A stretch of DNA of 64,000 bases. It comes from Azadirachta indica (Eukaryota; Streptophyta; Magnoliopsida; Sapindales; Meliaceae). The stretch is taken from NCBI GenBank assembly GCA_022749755.1, contig CM040453.1, forward strand, positions 12,905,368 to 12,969,367. Direction: 5' to 3'. A program made the translations under genes and the position numbers. The notes under the pieces are model-generated. The model was not told where the DNA came from, did not search any database, and saw nothing but the letters and a program-made list of their open reading frames with translations. This document shows positions 38,980-51,870 of the stretch, one piece after another. The number at the start of each line of letters is the position of its first letter. Position 1 is the stretch's first letter.

Positions 38980-40670
38980 TTTCGTCTCTGGGTACGACGC
39001 TATCAACGCCCAACAGCGTCATAAACAAAAGTATAATTAAAATGTAAGAAAATGATAAGAATTAAAAAAAAATGATTTTCTGCATGCTACCGGTTGCCCA
39101 GAAAGTCAGAAGGAAAGTTCTGAGTAGTGCACTGATCCATCACTGAAAGAGTTAATTTATATAAAGAAGACAGAGACTTAAGTGGATTGATAAAGACGTC
39201 TTGAATCAGTGGAAGAGTAATAATTAGTGTTTTCCCTCTCCCTCTGCATTCGTTTTTTCGCTCGTTGCCCATGGACACGGAATTACTAATAACGCTTTGA
39301 AATTACATCCCTTTAACGAAGACTACAGGGAACCACCAAAGGAGAGAGAATCAGTGATCACGGCGTGTTGCTAGCGTAGCTGGCACTTTGTTTTCATCCA
39401 AAGCCATTGACTCAGGGAAACCTACAGAGGTCGTTGGTCTTGACGGGCGTCCAAATTTATGTTTTTTTAGATCTTTTGAAATTTTTATGCCGTAAGACAG
39501 TTATTTGTTACGTAGACGGGGTGCAAGATATTTTGTAAGCTATTAATTCGTAATTAATTTGTAACAATGTGAGAAAGATAAGGGTGAAAATGATTGCTTT
39601 TCCAAAATTAACTAAGTTACGTTATTATAAAATTTTCCCAATGATTTGAAAAATTAACAATACTAACCAAGACTTGGTAAATATCACATGACACGGATTT
39701 ACATATTTAGTGTTTTCAAAGACTTACTTCTTAAATGATTTCTTCTCCAAACTTAGCTAGAAAAATTAATAATAGTAATCAAGACTTGAGGTGAATTTTC
39801 ATTAATAATTACAATTCAAAATATTTTTTAAAAATAATCATATCAAATTTTTTATATCAAAATACTCCTAACTGAATGTTAATGATAGTCATTTTCAAAA
39901 AAAATTTTATGAGAGTATTGTAATCCAAATCGATCATTTTTAAAATATATTTTAAATAGTAATTATTTATGAAAATTAGTTTTAAAAGTTAATTACTGTT
40001 AAAATTTCTCCAATTAGCTAAGCTGTGTTATTGTTCATCTTAGAAAATATAAATTTTACCCCTTTATTAGGGTTTATAGTACCATACTAGCATCATAATG
40101 TAAAAGAATTCGTGATAGATCCATTTTGTTTTATTGATTTCAGTTGCCAAAAACTAATACAATATAAAGCACACTAGTCAATCACCTTATAGTTAATCTT
40201 GTTCTTAAAAATTTGCTCAAGGTTCAATTGATTGAAATAAAAGTAATTTTATATGATTGGTTTTTCATCACTTTTTTTTTAATGTAATGAAATTCTTTTT
40301 GGGTAAATGAGAGAAAAGCATAGCCACATTGGAATTTTTGTCCCAAGACGAGCCATTTAATTAAAGAAAAAGCACTTAAATTACAGAATGTGAAACTACA
40401 AATGAAACTTAATTACATAATGTATTATTCATGTAGGAACTACCTGGTACATATTTGCAAGATTCAATAATATTACAATATCTTTGCATGACTCATTCAA
40501 TAATATTACAATAGTAGTGAGAGAATTATAAGATATGCATTGCGTTGCTTACTTTCGCTAAATTCAAAATAAATACAAACACCTTAATGCTAATATAATT
40601 ATTGTCTTCCATTCTCTACCATGAATGAATGACAATGATGCCTTTAAATATAAATTCAGATCGAGGAAAA
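38980..40670. repeat. flank duplicated at 16.55-18.0 kb
   Basis: No gene. Collinear with 16,550-17,998, but with about 200 extra AT-rich bases around 39,770-40,010. Serves as 5' flank of the 36400-38976 pseudogene. Confidence 0.6.
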
Positions 40671-40907
40671 GATCTATGCTCTTCCCTTTCTCTTGTCATC
40701 CAACGCCTCCTCCAACATATCCAAATAGTGAGGTCAAAGCAAAACAAATAGAATGTCAAATTGGAACATTTTGAATTTAAACCTATAGAAATAGAATAAC
40801 AATGTACCTACATTGTAAACTAAAAGTCAAAATATCTATCTGTTTTTTCTTTTTTTTTTTTTTTGAACTTGGAGAAAAACGTTTGATGTACCAATAGAAG
40901 GGCACAG

Positions 40908-41539
40908 TGTCACATGCTAGAAAAACTGACCTTTCAAACCTGTGCTATATTTAATTCAGCTAATGGGAAAATCGAACTAGGTAAGCCTTCAAAAACCAAG
41001 ATCAAAGTGGGTTGTTTGTGTGATTACTAAGTAGCATGAGTTTCCTGTCCAATATGAGTGAAAACTAATTGCAAATACAAGAAAGGAAGAGCAAAATGTG
41101 AGAGAGAGAGAGAGAGAGTGGAAAATGGTAGAAGTATTTTCTTTTCACTAAATAAGCATACACACATATATATTTACATTTCAATGGGTAGGATTGCCTT
41201 CTACAAAGCACTATGAAGAGCTGAGATTAAATGACAACACTTTATATACAAATAACTCCAAATATCCCTCCTAACCTCACTTTCACATATTGGCCCTATT
41301 GAGCATAAACAGTGCCTGAGCTACAGTGCGCACCACAAGCAAACTATCCCTTTGTCTTGCTTTCTGCCCAGCTCAATGAGGAAAGATCCAATTGGGATTT
41401 TCTTCTCTGCCTCAGTGAAGATTTTAGCCAATATGCCTATTGTGGTCGTGATAGGATCCACTCACGTATACGGTTCAACACCCAATGCTCGTGGATGAAT
41501 CCGCATGCTTGCTACCGCTCCTGTTGGTGGCACGTGACA
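40908..41539 (-). repeat. 3' LTR of the chromovirus
   Basis: 632 bases bounded by TGTCAC and GTGACA (an inverted pair). Pairs with 47898-48532. Contains a GA microsatellite (41,100-41,118). The edge at 41539 abuts the purine tract. Confidence 0.85.
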
Positions 41540-41549
41540 TCCTCCCCAA
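41540..41549 (-). other. polypurine tract of the chromovirus
   Basis: On the minus strand GGGGAGGA lies directly before the TGTCACG start of the 3' LTR, the expected place for the plus-strand priming tract. Confidence 0.7.
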
Positions 41550-41579
41550 TCGAAATCCTTGATGCCCTCGTTAACCCTC

Positions 41580-42900
41580 TGTAACTTATACTCTTCAACT
41601 TGATTTCGAAATTGCCACGAGTTTGCTTTCTTCTCCTAACTAGCCTTATTATCCGAAAAGTCCTTTTATCTCACCAAGAATTCCGAGTACTTTGGTACTC
41701 CGCTTCTTCGGATAACTCAATTAGCAAGTATCTCGGCTATCTCACAATCATAGGAGGTTATGGTGGCGGGTGGTAGTCTGTGTGATTCCCCTCGTTTCAG
41801 ATCTTTCGTGTCTCTATGATAGAGCTTTAATGAACTTATATAAAAGATCAGATGAATTTTCAGCTTCGGTGGCAGCTCGACTTGATACGATACTTTCCTA
41901 ACCTTTTTGAGGATACAGTAAGATCCCTCGTATCTCCATACCAACCCTTTGTGCACTGATCGGTAGGCCTTAAACTGTTGAATCGATAGTTTCAGCATGA
42001 CAAGGTTGCCGGATTAGAACTCTAACAGCTTACGATCCTTGCCCGCCCATTTCTTCATTTTCTTAGATGCTTTGTCTAAGTAAACTTTGGCGACATCAAG
42101 TTGTTCTTACTAACCTTTCTCCCATTTATACATTGAGGGGTTCGGACTGGTGTAGCCTTTCACTAAACTTGCGATGTATGGGGTTGTCGACCTGTCACTT
42201 TCTCGAACAGGTTATGTTGCGCCACTCTGTTCTACTATAAGTTATATGAAAATTGAGCTACATCAAGCAACTTCGCCTAATCTCACTGATTAGCACTCAC
42301 AAAATGTCTCAAGTAAAGCTCTAACAGTGTATTCACCCTCTTGGTTTATCCATTCGTCTATGAATGATAGCTTGTCGAGAAGTGTAGGTTTAATCTCATC
42401 AACTTGAACAACTCATGCCAAAACTTTCCGGTGAAATGAGAGTCCCGGTTATTGATAATGGTCCGAGGAAGGCCCTAATACTCGACAACATGCTTGAAAA
42501 ATAAACGGGCAACATCTTCGGCAATATAATCTCGTAGGGTTAAAATGAAGGTTCTATACTAGGATAGCTTGTTAACCACGACTAGAAAAGATTCACATCC
42601 CTTAAATTTCGGTAGTGCAAAGATAAAATCCATGGTAACACACTCTTATGAGTGTTCTGAAAGCAGAAGAGGCTGAAGTAAATCGACTGGTTACTTTTGC
42701 TCGACCTTGTCTTGTTGGTATATAAGGCAAGTCTGCACATATGCCTTCACATCATCCCTTATATGCCAAAGTGTGATGAATACCTGGATGTCTAGCCTAC
42801 TTGGAGTCGTGACACTCTTTCATCAACTCTCGTCTTAAGTTTTCCCACTTCGGAATGAAAATAAGGTTTCTGACAGTGTAAAGAATGCCATTTTTTACCT
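41580..42900 (-). pseudogene. integrase and chromodomain remains
   Basis: Near 42,800 the minus strand reads a zinc-finger part (KECHD, then HPGIHHTL). The catalytic core is heavily broken between 42,150 and 42,750. From 41998 a frame open to 41717 reads the C-terminal integrase module (KAYRSVHKGLVWRYEGSYCI, YQVELPPKLKIH, SLKLYHRD) and then a chromodomain start (ILAN.VIRRSGVPKYSEFLVR). The chromodomain puts the element among the chromoviruses. Confidence 0.75.
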
Positions 42901-43019
42901 ATAACTGTCTTGTCTTGCTCTCTTAGGCAAGTTCCATCAGACTTTTGGTAAAGGGATCATAAGCTAAGCCTTCTTTAACACAATCCAATATGCTACATTC
43001 TAGTCAACTGATGGAAGTG

Positions 43020-44218
43020 AACTACGTTTTCTGACTTAGTGCATATGCAATAACATTGGTTCATCTCAGCTTATACTCCATGACATAATCAAACTTCGCC
43101 AAAAAGTCTTGCTATCAGGCTTACTTAGGGCTAAGCTTTTTCTGATTTTGAAAGTAGCTAGTTGCAATATTATTGGTCTTGATCACAAACTATCCCTCAA
43201 GCAAGTAATACCGCCATATTCGTAAGTAATTGATGTTTACCGTCATCTCCTTATCATGCATGAGATACTGCCGTACTATATCATTAAGGTTGTGACGTTC
43301 ATAGGTAATAAGATGAGCATTTTATATTAACACAGCCTTGATAGCATAATCCGACGCATCTATGTGTACTTCAAATAGTTTAGAGTAGTCACCAACACCA
43401 AAATCGGTTCCTCCATCACCACTTGCTTAAAGTCTTCGAAGGAACTTTGATAACTGGGAATAAAGCATTGGTAGTAGTTGACAAGGCTAAAGAAAAATTG
43501 CAATTCAGGAATGGAAGTAGGGGCTTCCATTCTTTGACGGTGCGAACCTTATCTGTGTTCATATGTAGCCGTCTATTGGATATCTTGTATTCAAGAAATA
43601 ACACCTCTTGTTGGGTGAACAAGTATTTCTCTGACTTTACGTAAAGCTCGTTTTTTCATAAAACTTGAAAGACACACCTCAAATGCTCCACATGCTCCTC
43701 GAGGCTCACATTAAACACAACAATATCATCCAAATATACCATCACAAACTTATCGAGAAACAGATGTAATATTCAGTTCATGAGAGTGCAAAAAGTTGCC
43801 AGTGCATTGGTGAGGCCGAAAGGCATAACAAGAAACTCAGACGACCCATAATGTGTCACACATGTAGTCTTCAGTTCATCTTCTTCCGCAATCCACACCT
43901 GCCAATATCTGGACCTTAAATCAAGCTTAAAAAACCACCAAACATGACCAAACTGATAAAACAGGGCATCAATGCAAGGAATGGGGTACCAATTCTTTAC
44001 TGTCACCTTATTTAACGCCCTGTAATCAATACACATCCATAAGCTTTCGCTGAAACAATACCGATGCAGCAAAAAGTGCTTTCGAAGGTCTCACAAACCC
44101 TGCATCCAGCAACTTCGTAAAGACCCATCACTGGCGACTTAGTACATTGCTCAAGTTCAATGGCATGGTCGACTTCACGCCTCGAAGGAAGTCTCTTGGG
44201 CAGTTTTGGTGGCATCAC
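43020..44218 (-). pseudogene. reverse transcriptase and RNase H remains
   Basis: 44218-43773 holds the RT start (MPPKLPKRLPSRREVDHAIE) and core ([48 protein letters not shown]). The catalytic box reads YLDDIVVFN near 43,716-43,738. RNase H follows at about 43,400-43,020 (VHIDASDYAI, HDKEMTVNINYLRIWRYYL, NIATSYFQNQKKLSPK). Broken by several stops. Ty3/Gypsy order and motifs. Confidence 0.85.
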
Positions 44219-44226
44219 GTCTATAA

Positions 44227-45814
44227 TGTAATGTTCTTATATAGAAATGGAAGGAAATAGATTCATTTAGTTTTTAAATTTGAAATTAAGATTTAATTGC
44301 AATTGAATAAGATGGATAATAATTTTAATTTAGGAATTTAAATTTGGATTTTAAAATATATAGTTATAGTTTTAATAGATTATTTTTATTGATTTTTAAA
44401 GTTGAATTTTAGATTTTGAAATTAGGATTTATGATTTTGATTAACTTATTTGATTTTTAAAATTGAATTTTGGGTTATCACTTTTTGAATTTGAAAGCCA
44501 ATTTTTAATTATAAATAGGTGCAAGGATCTTACTTCACACCACAAGTTTCACTTTACAAATTCACTAGATACTCTTTAAAAAGTTTTCTCTCTAAATTCT
44601 CCATCTTTTCAAGGTTTGGTAGAAAAAAGTCTCTAAAAGCGTAGTTAATCCGAGAAGTGGGTGACTTATTATAGAGTATAAAGGAATTTTATTGACTTCT
44701 CATTGTTTTGAGATAAGTAGATTTATATATAATATATTGTAACCAAATGCTTAAAACTATTAATGACAATTGTAAACATGAACATGTTTATAAGAAATGA
44801 AGTTTTTTTTTTGTGCATTTATTTCAAATAAGTTTTTCTATAAACTAAATTTTAATTTTCTAAATTTGTATTATTTTCATGATTTTAAGTAAAATGAATA
44901 TCGATTTATGTTAATTAGTCTTTTAAAATTAAAAAAAAAATTGTATCTTTTATGATCTTATTAGTGTTTCTTAATATTTATTTTTAAATATTTATTTTCT
45001 TATTAACATTTTCTTTCTTAGGTGGCTACAAATCTATTTTTTTTATACACTAGTTTTAAAAATTATTATTAGTTGTACGTTTTCGTATAAGTCATTCAAT
45101 GCATTACATATTTGAATATGTGAAATAAATGTTATTAAATCTATTGTACATAAAAAGTCATATTTAGTATTAATGTTTGGCTCATTGTCTATAACAACTG
45201 TTTCTGTTATTGATACCGACTGGCTAGCTAGATTATTGTTTGGGCACTTATTGACTGTTAATGACCGGATTTTCGAGATACGAATGTACTAAATTATTAT
45301 AAATGAGACACCGAGGTATTAGTGATACTATGAGACATGAGAAAAATATATTATTAAATGTATTGGTGGTTTATTAAATGTGATGTTCATACTTACGTAT
45401 TATTGAATGTTTCTATCAAAACAAGAATTTGTTTATCTAGTTACAATATTATTATTCTTAAAATTAATGTTTTGTGATTGTGTTTTCTGCTATTTGTTTA
45501 CAATTTTATGTATAAATTTACTTACTAAGTAGGCAGCTCACCCCTCGTCATCACTATTTTACAGATTAAAGTATGAATAAAAGATTGGTAGAGGTTTAGA
45601 GTTTGACTATTTTGGAAATTGGAATGTTTGTAATAAAGAACATTTAATTTTGAATCTTTAATTTAGCTTAAGTTGTCAATAAAAATTTATTATATTCTGA
45701 AATTTTATATTATATTTGAAAGTTTTATTTTATCTGTAATATTAAGTTTGATGTATTTGAAGTTAAGTTATACCCTAAATTTTGTTTTGTTGAGATAAAA
45801 TTTGGGGCGTTACA
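44227..45814 (-). mobile_element. nested insert, probable solo LTR (~1.6 kb)
   Basis: AT-rich DNA with no coding features splits the chromovirus frame: FSDV is on the right side and the MPPKLPKRLP continuation on the left. On the minus strand the insert starts TGTAACGCCCC, a common start of plant LTRs, and ends in a TTACA-type sequence. CATCAC is repeated at both sides (44213-44218 and 45816-45821), but 8 bases separate the left copy from the TG edge, so the exact edges are uncertain. No internal retrotransposon region remains. Confidence 0.55.
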
Positions 45815-46340
45815 ACATCACTAAACTCTTGGAGAATGTTTTGAATTTCTTTCAGAATGTCAGAAATTAGAGGTGGAGTAGTGTCATCCTTGAGCATGGT
45901 CAAGTAAGTCTTCTCCCCCTTCTTCACACCTTTTGCAACTTGTAAAGCCAACAACACCTTCATCTCGACTTGAATCTATTCAATCGGCACCTTGTCTACT
46001 TTCCCCGCATCTTTAAATTCCATACACTCATCATCCGTAAATGCAAAGGGTAACATCCAGTCAATGAACTCATTACCCAACATAAGTTGAAAGTTGCTCA
46101 TCGGCATGATGTTCAGGTTCACCTTGCCTTGCCACGTCCTAATTTTGATTGGTACACTATGAGCGACTCCGTAAATAGGTTGAGACGGTTGATCAACAAC
46201 TTTAACCCATCTCAGCTCTTTGCTATGTGCTAACCCTAATTTCCTTGCCAAATTCTTCACAACCAAGCACTAATGAGCACCAGAATCAATCAAAGCCTTG
46301 AAGCTGACCCCATTTATATTGGCGATGACATATTTCAATG
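45775..46340 (-). pseudogene. retroviral-type aspartic protease remains
   Basis: The active-site segment reads FKALIDSGAH followed by a stop, then CLVVKNLARKLGLAH. The frame continues with QPIYGVAHSVPIKI and NFQLMLGNEFIDW to DVV at the nested insert. DSGA is the catalytic motif of this family; the stop directly after it shows that the gene is dead. Confidence 0.75.
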
Positions 46341-46439
46341 TCTTCCCGGGTTCTAGCTTCATTCCTACCTTGGTCTCGGCCATCTCCCCTTTAAACAACC
46401 CTTTTTATCTTCATAGCATTAAGAATGCCCATAAAACCT

Positions 46440-47634
46440 ATCTGGGCATCCTCCACTTTCTTATACGAGCTAAATATGGCATTAAGTCAACTCCACTATT
46501 GACATTCCTTTGTATGGTATACCCTACCGCACAAATAACACATCCATTACTTTCACTTATGATACGACCCCTTGTTGCCATCTCGCCACTCGATATCTTT
46601 TTGTGGCCTCCCTATATATTGTTAGAGTTTCAGCTTGTGAAGTTTATCTCCCCCAACTTTCTCCTGGCCACCTTTGTTCAATTTTCTATTCCAGTCTCAT
46701 TTTGGAGGCTCTCGGTTATACTCAATCAAAGTTTTGGTTGCAGCAATTGTAGAAGCAAGGTCCTACACATTTTTTCGCTTCAGCTCTTATTTAGCCCAAA
46801 GTTGTAACCCATTAAGGAAAAACAACAACCAACTCTTTTCTGGCATGTCTGTAATCTTGAACATCAAGGAATTATTTTCTCGTACATATTCCTTAATCGA
46901 GCCCCGTTGCTTCAACCCCCGGAGTTTACGCATAACTGCTTCTTCAATATTTTTGGGGTAGAATTCCCTTTTGAATTCTACCTTAAATGCATCCCAAGTT
47001 TCGATATGGCACAATCGCCTCTCCGTTTCCATATGTCATGCCTTCACCATAGTGTTACATCACCGTTGAAATAAAGAGTTGCGGTATTTGTCTAGAGTTC
47101 ATCTTTCTGTAGCTGAATAATATCGAAATGATGCTTCATCATCCATAGGAAATTCTTTATTTCCTTAGCATCCCGTTTGCCCGAAAACTTGGGAGGATCT
47201 CAAACCCGAACTTTTGGCACGTTAATTGAATCGGCACCCAAAATGATAACGGTTTTGTACAGCATGAGGTCTTGGTGAAATTCTGCCATCTCCGCCCTTA
47301 GTGCATCTAATTGTACCATTACCTTTTTCTTAAATTCGTCTATGGCCTACCTCATGGACTCGGTAAATATGCCGAAAGTCTACTAGAGCCTCCCCTTAAT
47401 AACGACAGCCACCGCATCCGTTTCAAGATCCCATACTTCATTGTCGAGAGTGTCGAGACGCTCATGAATATCACCCAAAGATAATTCAAGCTTTGCTAGC
47501 CTAACTTCAAAAGAGCTCACCATTTCTTTCAACACTGCCCTCTCTTTCGTCGCCTTCCTCATGCCGACAACACGCCCACACTCCTCTTGAACTAATTCTG
47601 TAACATTACTACCCTCAATATCCTTAGTAGCCAT
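46440..47634 (-). pseudogene. gag remains
   Basis: Starts at the Met of MATKDIEGSNVTELVQEE (47634) and continues through a coiled-coil-like stretch. A broken middle follows (PPKFSGKRDAKEIKNFLW near 47,160). The capsid segment at 47032-46787 reads ETWDAFKVEFKREFYPKNIE, RKLRGLKQRGSIKEYV and LLFFLNGLQLWAK. A degenerate zinc knuckle (CYLCGRVYHTKEC) lies near 46,520. Typical plant Ty3/Gypsy gag, with several stops. Confidence 0.8.
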
Positions 47635-47883
47635 CAAAATCCTATCACAACCAGCTTCCAACAAACAAAGTACTGCTACCACAATTTTGTAGTAATTCCA
47701 CCATAAGAAATCAATAATCCAGAATTTTTCCAACAAATACCCAACAGCAACAAAAGATATAGCACGGTCTCTATATCAACAATCAAACCCTAGATTCTAT
47801 AACCAAGGTTTCACAATGTTAGCTTTAGCAAATAATAGCCACAATGAAATAGAGTATCATACTATACAAAAATCACCCAAATT

Positions 47884-47897
47884 ACTCTGATACCAAC
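47884..47897 (-). other. primer binding site, tRNA-iMet type
   Basis: The minus strand reads TTGGTATCAGAGTA immediately inside the 5' LTR. TGGTATCAGAG is complementary to the 3' end of initiator methionine tRNA, the usual primer of plant Ty3/Gypsy elements. It fixes the element's orientation. Confidence 0.9.
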
Positions 47898-48532
47898 TAT
47901 CTCATGCTGGAAAAACTGAGATTCCAAATTTGTGCGACACCTAACTCAGCTGATGGGAAAACTAAACTAGGTAAGCCTTCAAAAGTCAAGATCAAAGTGG
48001 GTTACTTGTGTGATTACTGAGTAGTGTGAGTTTTCTGTCCAATATGAGTAAAAACCAATTGCAAGTATAAGAAAGTAAGAGCAAAATATGAGAGAGAGAG
48101 AGTGGAAAATAGTATAAGTGTCTTTTTTTTTAACTAAACAAGCATTACACACATATATATTTACATTTGAATGGCTAAAATTACCTTCTACAAAGCACTA
48201 AGAAAGATTGAGATTAAATGACAACATTTTATGTATAAATAACTCAAAATATCCTACCTAACCCCACTATTACATATTAGGCCTATTAGGCATAAATAGT
48301 GCCCAAACTATAGCGTGCACTACAAGCAAACTGCCCCTTTGTCTTGTTTTCTGCCCAGCTCAATGAGAAAAGGTCCAATTAAGATTTTGTTTTTTGCCTC
48401 AGTGGAGATTTCAGCCAATATACCCACTGTGGTTGTGATAAGATTTGCTCACGCATATGGTGCAATGCCCAACGCTCGTGGATGAAGCTCACATGCTCGC
48501 GGAGTTATCGCTTGTGCTAGCGGCATGTAACA
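47898..48532 (-). repeat. 5' LTR of the chromovirus
   Basis: 635 bases, matching 40908-41539 along its length with many substitutions; the outer edge ends in TGTAACA. Beyond 48532 the intron sequence shared with the paralogue at 18.2 kb resumes (AAAGCTAACCATAGAC). Confidence 0.85.
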
Positions 48533-48730
48533 ACAAGCAAAGCTAACCATAGACTGTTACCATAGAGCTTAGCAAGGTTCATAAATCTATTGTGGAAGTA
48601 TTACTCTATATTTGTAAGCATGATATGTACAATCACATATTGACTTAATACAATTAGGGAAAAGAATAAACAAATATGCATTATGCACAAAGTTTTAGAT
48701 GTTTGAAAGAAGATTCTAAAATCAAAAATA

Positions 48731-50481
48731 GGGAGAATTCTTGATACCCCTTCCTTATTTGGCCTAATACCTTAATATTCTCTTATTGTTTTGCTAATAT
48801 CCCGAATTGTCCCAGACATTATCTCCATTAACTTGAAATATTAGATTTTGAGTGTAATTACATTTTTACCTTTTTGAAGTCCCATCAACTTCTATCACTC
48901 ACTTGTAAAAAACAGAAAGATTAGAACTTGTTTTTTTAGGAATTCAAAGAAGAAATGAAGTGACTATAATGTCCTTACTTATGGTCAATATATTTATTAT
49001 AATATTAATTATATTTTTTTATATGGAATATTTTTATTTTAATAAGTAATATTTTATTGTTAAAGATTTTGCTTTGAAAATTAAAATCTAGACATTGGAG
49101 AGAATGTTAAATGAAATTATTGAAATACCCTTTGTGTGAATATAGGAATTATAACCTTTTTTTTATTGAGGGGCAAAATAAAGAAACAAATTAAATGGTC
49201 AGACATTATTTTATACACACTGCCATTCTATCATCATCATCTTCACTTCCCCATCCTTCCATTTTATTAACAACATTGCACTATTCTCATTCTCTTTATA
49301 ATCTCATGTACATCCTGTCAATAACAACACACAACTATTACTCATCAATATCCATCTTGTGAACACAACCTTGAATAAAAACTATCAGTTATCCATTAAT
49401 AACAACACGCAACAACTCCTCTGTTAGCCCTTGTTTCTACCATGCTATACCCAACCAATGCACCAAGACAAAAAATAGGCCAAACAGATCTGAATAGCAA
49501 GTATACACCTAAAAATACCATGACTATGCATAAAGCCCCATCCAAAAATAATGACCACAATTTTATGCCATATTCAGCATCAATACCCATATTATATCAT
49601 TATATGTCTTGTTGCAAGAAAAAAATCAGAAACCCATATATACCCACATTTAAATAGCAACCATTTTAACATCAAATCACCTTACATCTCTTTAAATTCT
49701 TATACAAAAAACAAAGACTAAAGAAATCAAAACTAAATAAACACAATACTCATACCCATAACAGTTCAAATCATGGGACAATATATTTTTTTCAAATACC
49801 CTTGAAAAAGCATATTTGAAAATTAATAACATCAAACAAATAATAGAACTAAAAGTTAACTAAAAGAATACTTTCTCAAAACTAGTTCAAGTGGAATACT
49901 TACTTGTAAAATATTTTTTATGCTTCAATCGAGAGCATTCATACCAGATTACGGTTAAAAGCTATTAAAAGAACTTACCCACGATTTTTCCCTACAATAG
50001 CTATCAAACGTTACAATATTATTGCAAATATAGTTTTTGTCGATTTGGGCTTGAAGATAAGTGTAAATATACGTTCGAAGTTAAGTTACGTTTGCTGCAT
50101 AAAGGGAAGCAATGAACAAAAGATGAGAATGAAAGCTAAAAGTCTTTGTTAACTTACGATGACCATGTTTGGCTTACATTGTCTTTTTAAGTTTAAAGTA
50201 TTTTTATAAGTTACTAAGTTTTTTTTAGAATTTTTCTTTTGAGATATGGTTGGTAGGATACAATAGGTGTTCTAGGTTTGATTTGTGGGACCCCTTTTTG
50301 ATTGAAATTTTGACAATAAAGTAGGTTTTGTTCACACTCAAATGCAAAACTACAAAATTGCTCTCAAAATTTAATATTTCAAGTTAACGGAAATAACGTT
50401 AAGTGATTCAAGATATTAGCGATACAAGAAGGGGCTATCGGGATATTAGACCAAACAAGGAGGGGGTATTAGGAATTGTCC
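48731..50481. mobile_element. non-autonomous Mutator-like element, long inverted ends
   Basis: About 1.75 kb lies between intron halves that are continuous at 18,39x-18,41x in the paralogue. The first ~120 bases and the reverse complement of the last ~120 match at most positions (outer ends GAATTCTTGATACCCC and CAATTCCTAATACCCC; inner parts both contain GTTAACTTGAAATATTA or one mismatch from it). Flanking bases ATCAAAAAT and TTAAGAAAT suggest a diverged ~9-base target repeat, as made by Mutator-like transposases. No transposase frame was found. Confidence 0.65.
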
Positions 50482-51536
50482 TTAAGAAATAATACCTTGC
50501 TTTGAAACGTTCTCATTGTCAGCACGAGAGTATCACATATTCTATTTGGTAAAAAAAAAATCGAATAAATTGTGTCAGAAAGTGTTGCATTAATAAGCGA
50601 AAGAAAACCTAACGGTGCAAATAGATGCATGATAAAGGTTCCGGACAACGAAGCACCACAATGTAATCTCATAGTAAGAGCAGAAATCAATTAGAAAGTG
50701 TACAGGGCATAAAAATTGCAATCCAAGAGAAAAATAAATTTGCATGTTCAGACATTTGACATTGTCATCAAGTGAACTTGAGCTTAAGATTTACTATTTT
50801 TCCTTTTTTTTTTTTTTGGCATAATACAAATGAGTTGAATTTTCTTTAAATTGTACTTATAATAATAGAAAGAAAAGAAACCAGTCCCAGTAATACCCTT
50901 CAATAATCAATAGCATAAATATATGAGCATAAGATTTAAGTTTACGTTGAACTCATCTCTGCTTATTTAGCTTCTACAATGCCATTTTCTTCTAAATAGT
51001 TTTTTCTTTAACTATGGCAAACAATTGAAATGATAAATGAACAAAATGAAGTATGAGCCTGAATGACAAGCTTTCATCACAGGAATATGAACTGACGATT
51101 TACTGGAAAACAAAATCAGAGAAATCAAAGTCAATTTCATGCAAAATCCAAATGTGAAAACTAATATATTACCTAACATTATATGTGCTAAGACGATGCG
51201 AAGAACCATCAGAGCCTGTTAGAACAAATTGCGTTGAGAGCCCACAAGGAACTCTGATCTGTAACATCATTGAAGTAAAAAATGATATGAAATGACTTGT
51301 ATATAAAAGATGGAAAGTTTTGCTGTAGCAAAATATGAGTTTTTCTTTTTATATAATCGTACAGATTCCTGAAAAGCATATAGCATTTCAAGCTGATACA
51401 GAAAGGTTATGTCAGGCACCTTAATGTTAATCATCTTTTAACCATACAAATCCTTGCAAGATTTATTGTCAAAAGTAGAACTTGTAAAAAGGCATGAAGC
51501 AACAACATCCAGTATCTTGCAAACTAAAAAAATAGG

Positions 51537-51870
51537 TAAATGATGCCAATACAGTAATTATTCTTATGAGGAAATATTTATGGATTAAACTACATATAAA
51601 TCATCCGCTGATTTAATGAGTTCACCAAACTTGACAGCAAACTGCAAAATGTTGAATGCACTGAATATGAATATACTTGTTAATTAGTTCTTAGATGCAT
51701 ATAAATGCGTAGATGATGTCAATACCGTCATTATTTCTATGAGGAAATATTTATGGATTAAACCGCACATAAATCATCCGCTGATTTAATGCGTTCATTA
51801 ACTTGGCAACAAACTGTAAAATGTTGAATGCACCGAATATGAATATGCTTGTTAATCAGTTTCTTATATA
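51537..51870. repeat. two copies of the ~165-bp intron repeat
   Basis: Units at about 51,537-51,695 and 51,710-51,870, the same repeat as at 19.46-19.80 and 21.56 kb, between exons 8 and 9 of the truncated gene. Confidence 0.75.

Larger units (their letters stand above)
40908..48532 (-). mobile_element. Ty3/Gypsy chromovirus, decayed, about 7.6 kb
   Basis: Full-length but dead LTR retrotransposon in the minus orientation. In its own direction it has: 5' LTR (47898-48532), primer site, gag, protease, reverse transcriptase, RNase H, integrase, chromodomain, purine tract, 3' LTR (40908-41539). Many stops and shifts break every domain. The LTRs differ at roughly one base in seven by eye, so the insertion is old. 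Flanks match the intron of the paralogue at 18,2 kb; the target repeat is blurred (CACAG on the left, ACAAG on the right). It interrupts the last intron of the 40674-52041 gene and itself hosts an insert at 44227-45814. Confidence 0.9.

Noticed and set aside
46298..46961. Plus-strand frames over the gag and protease region
   Set aside because: Antisense shadows of the minus-strand retrotransposon.
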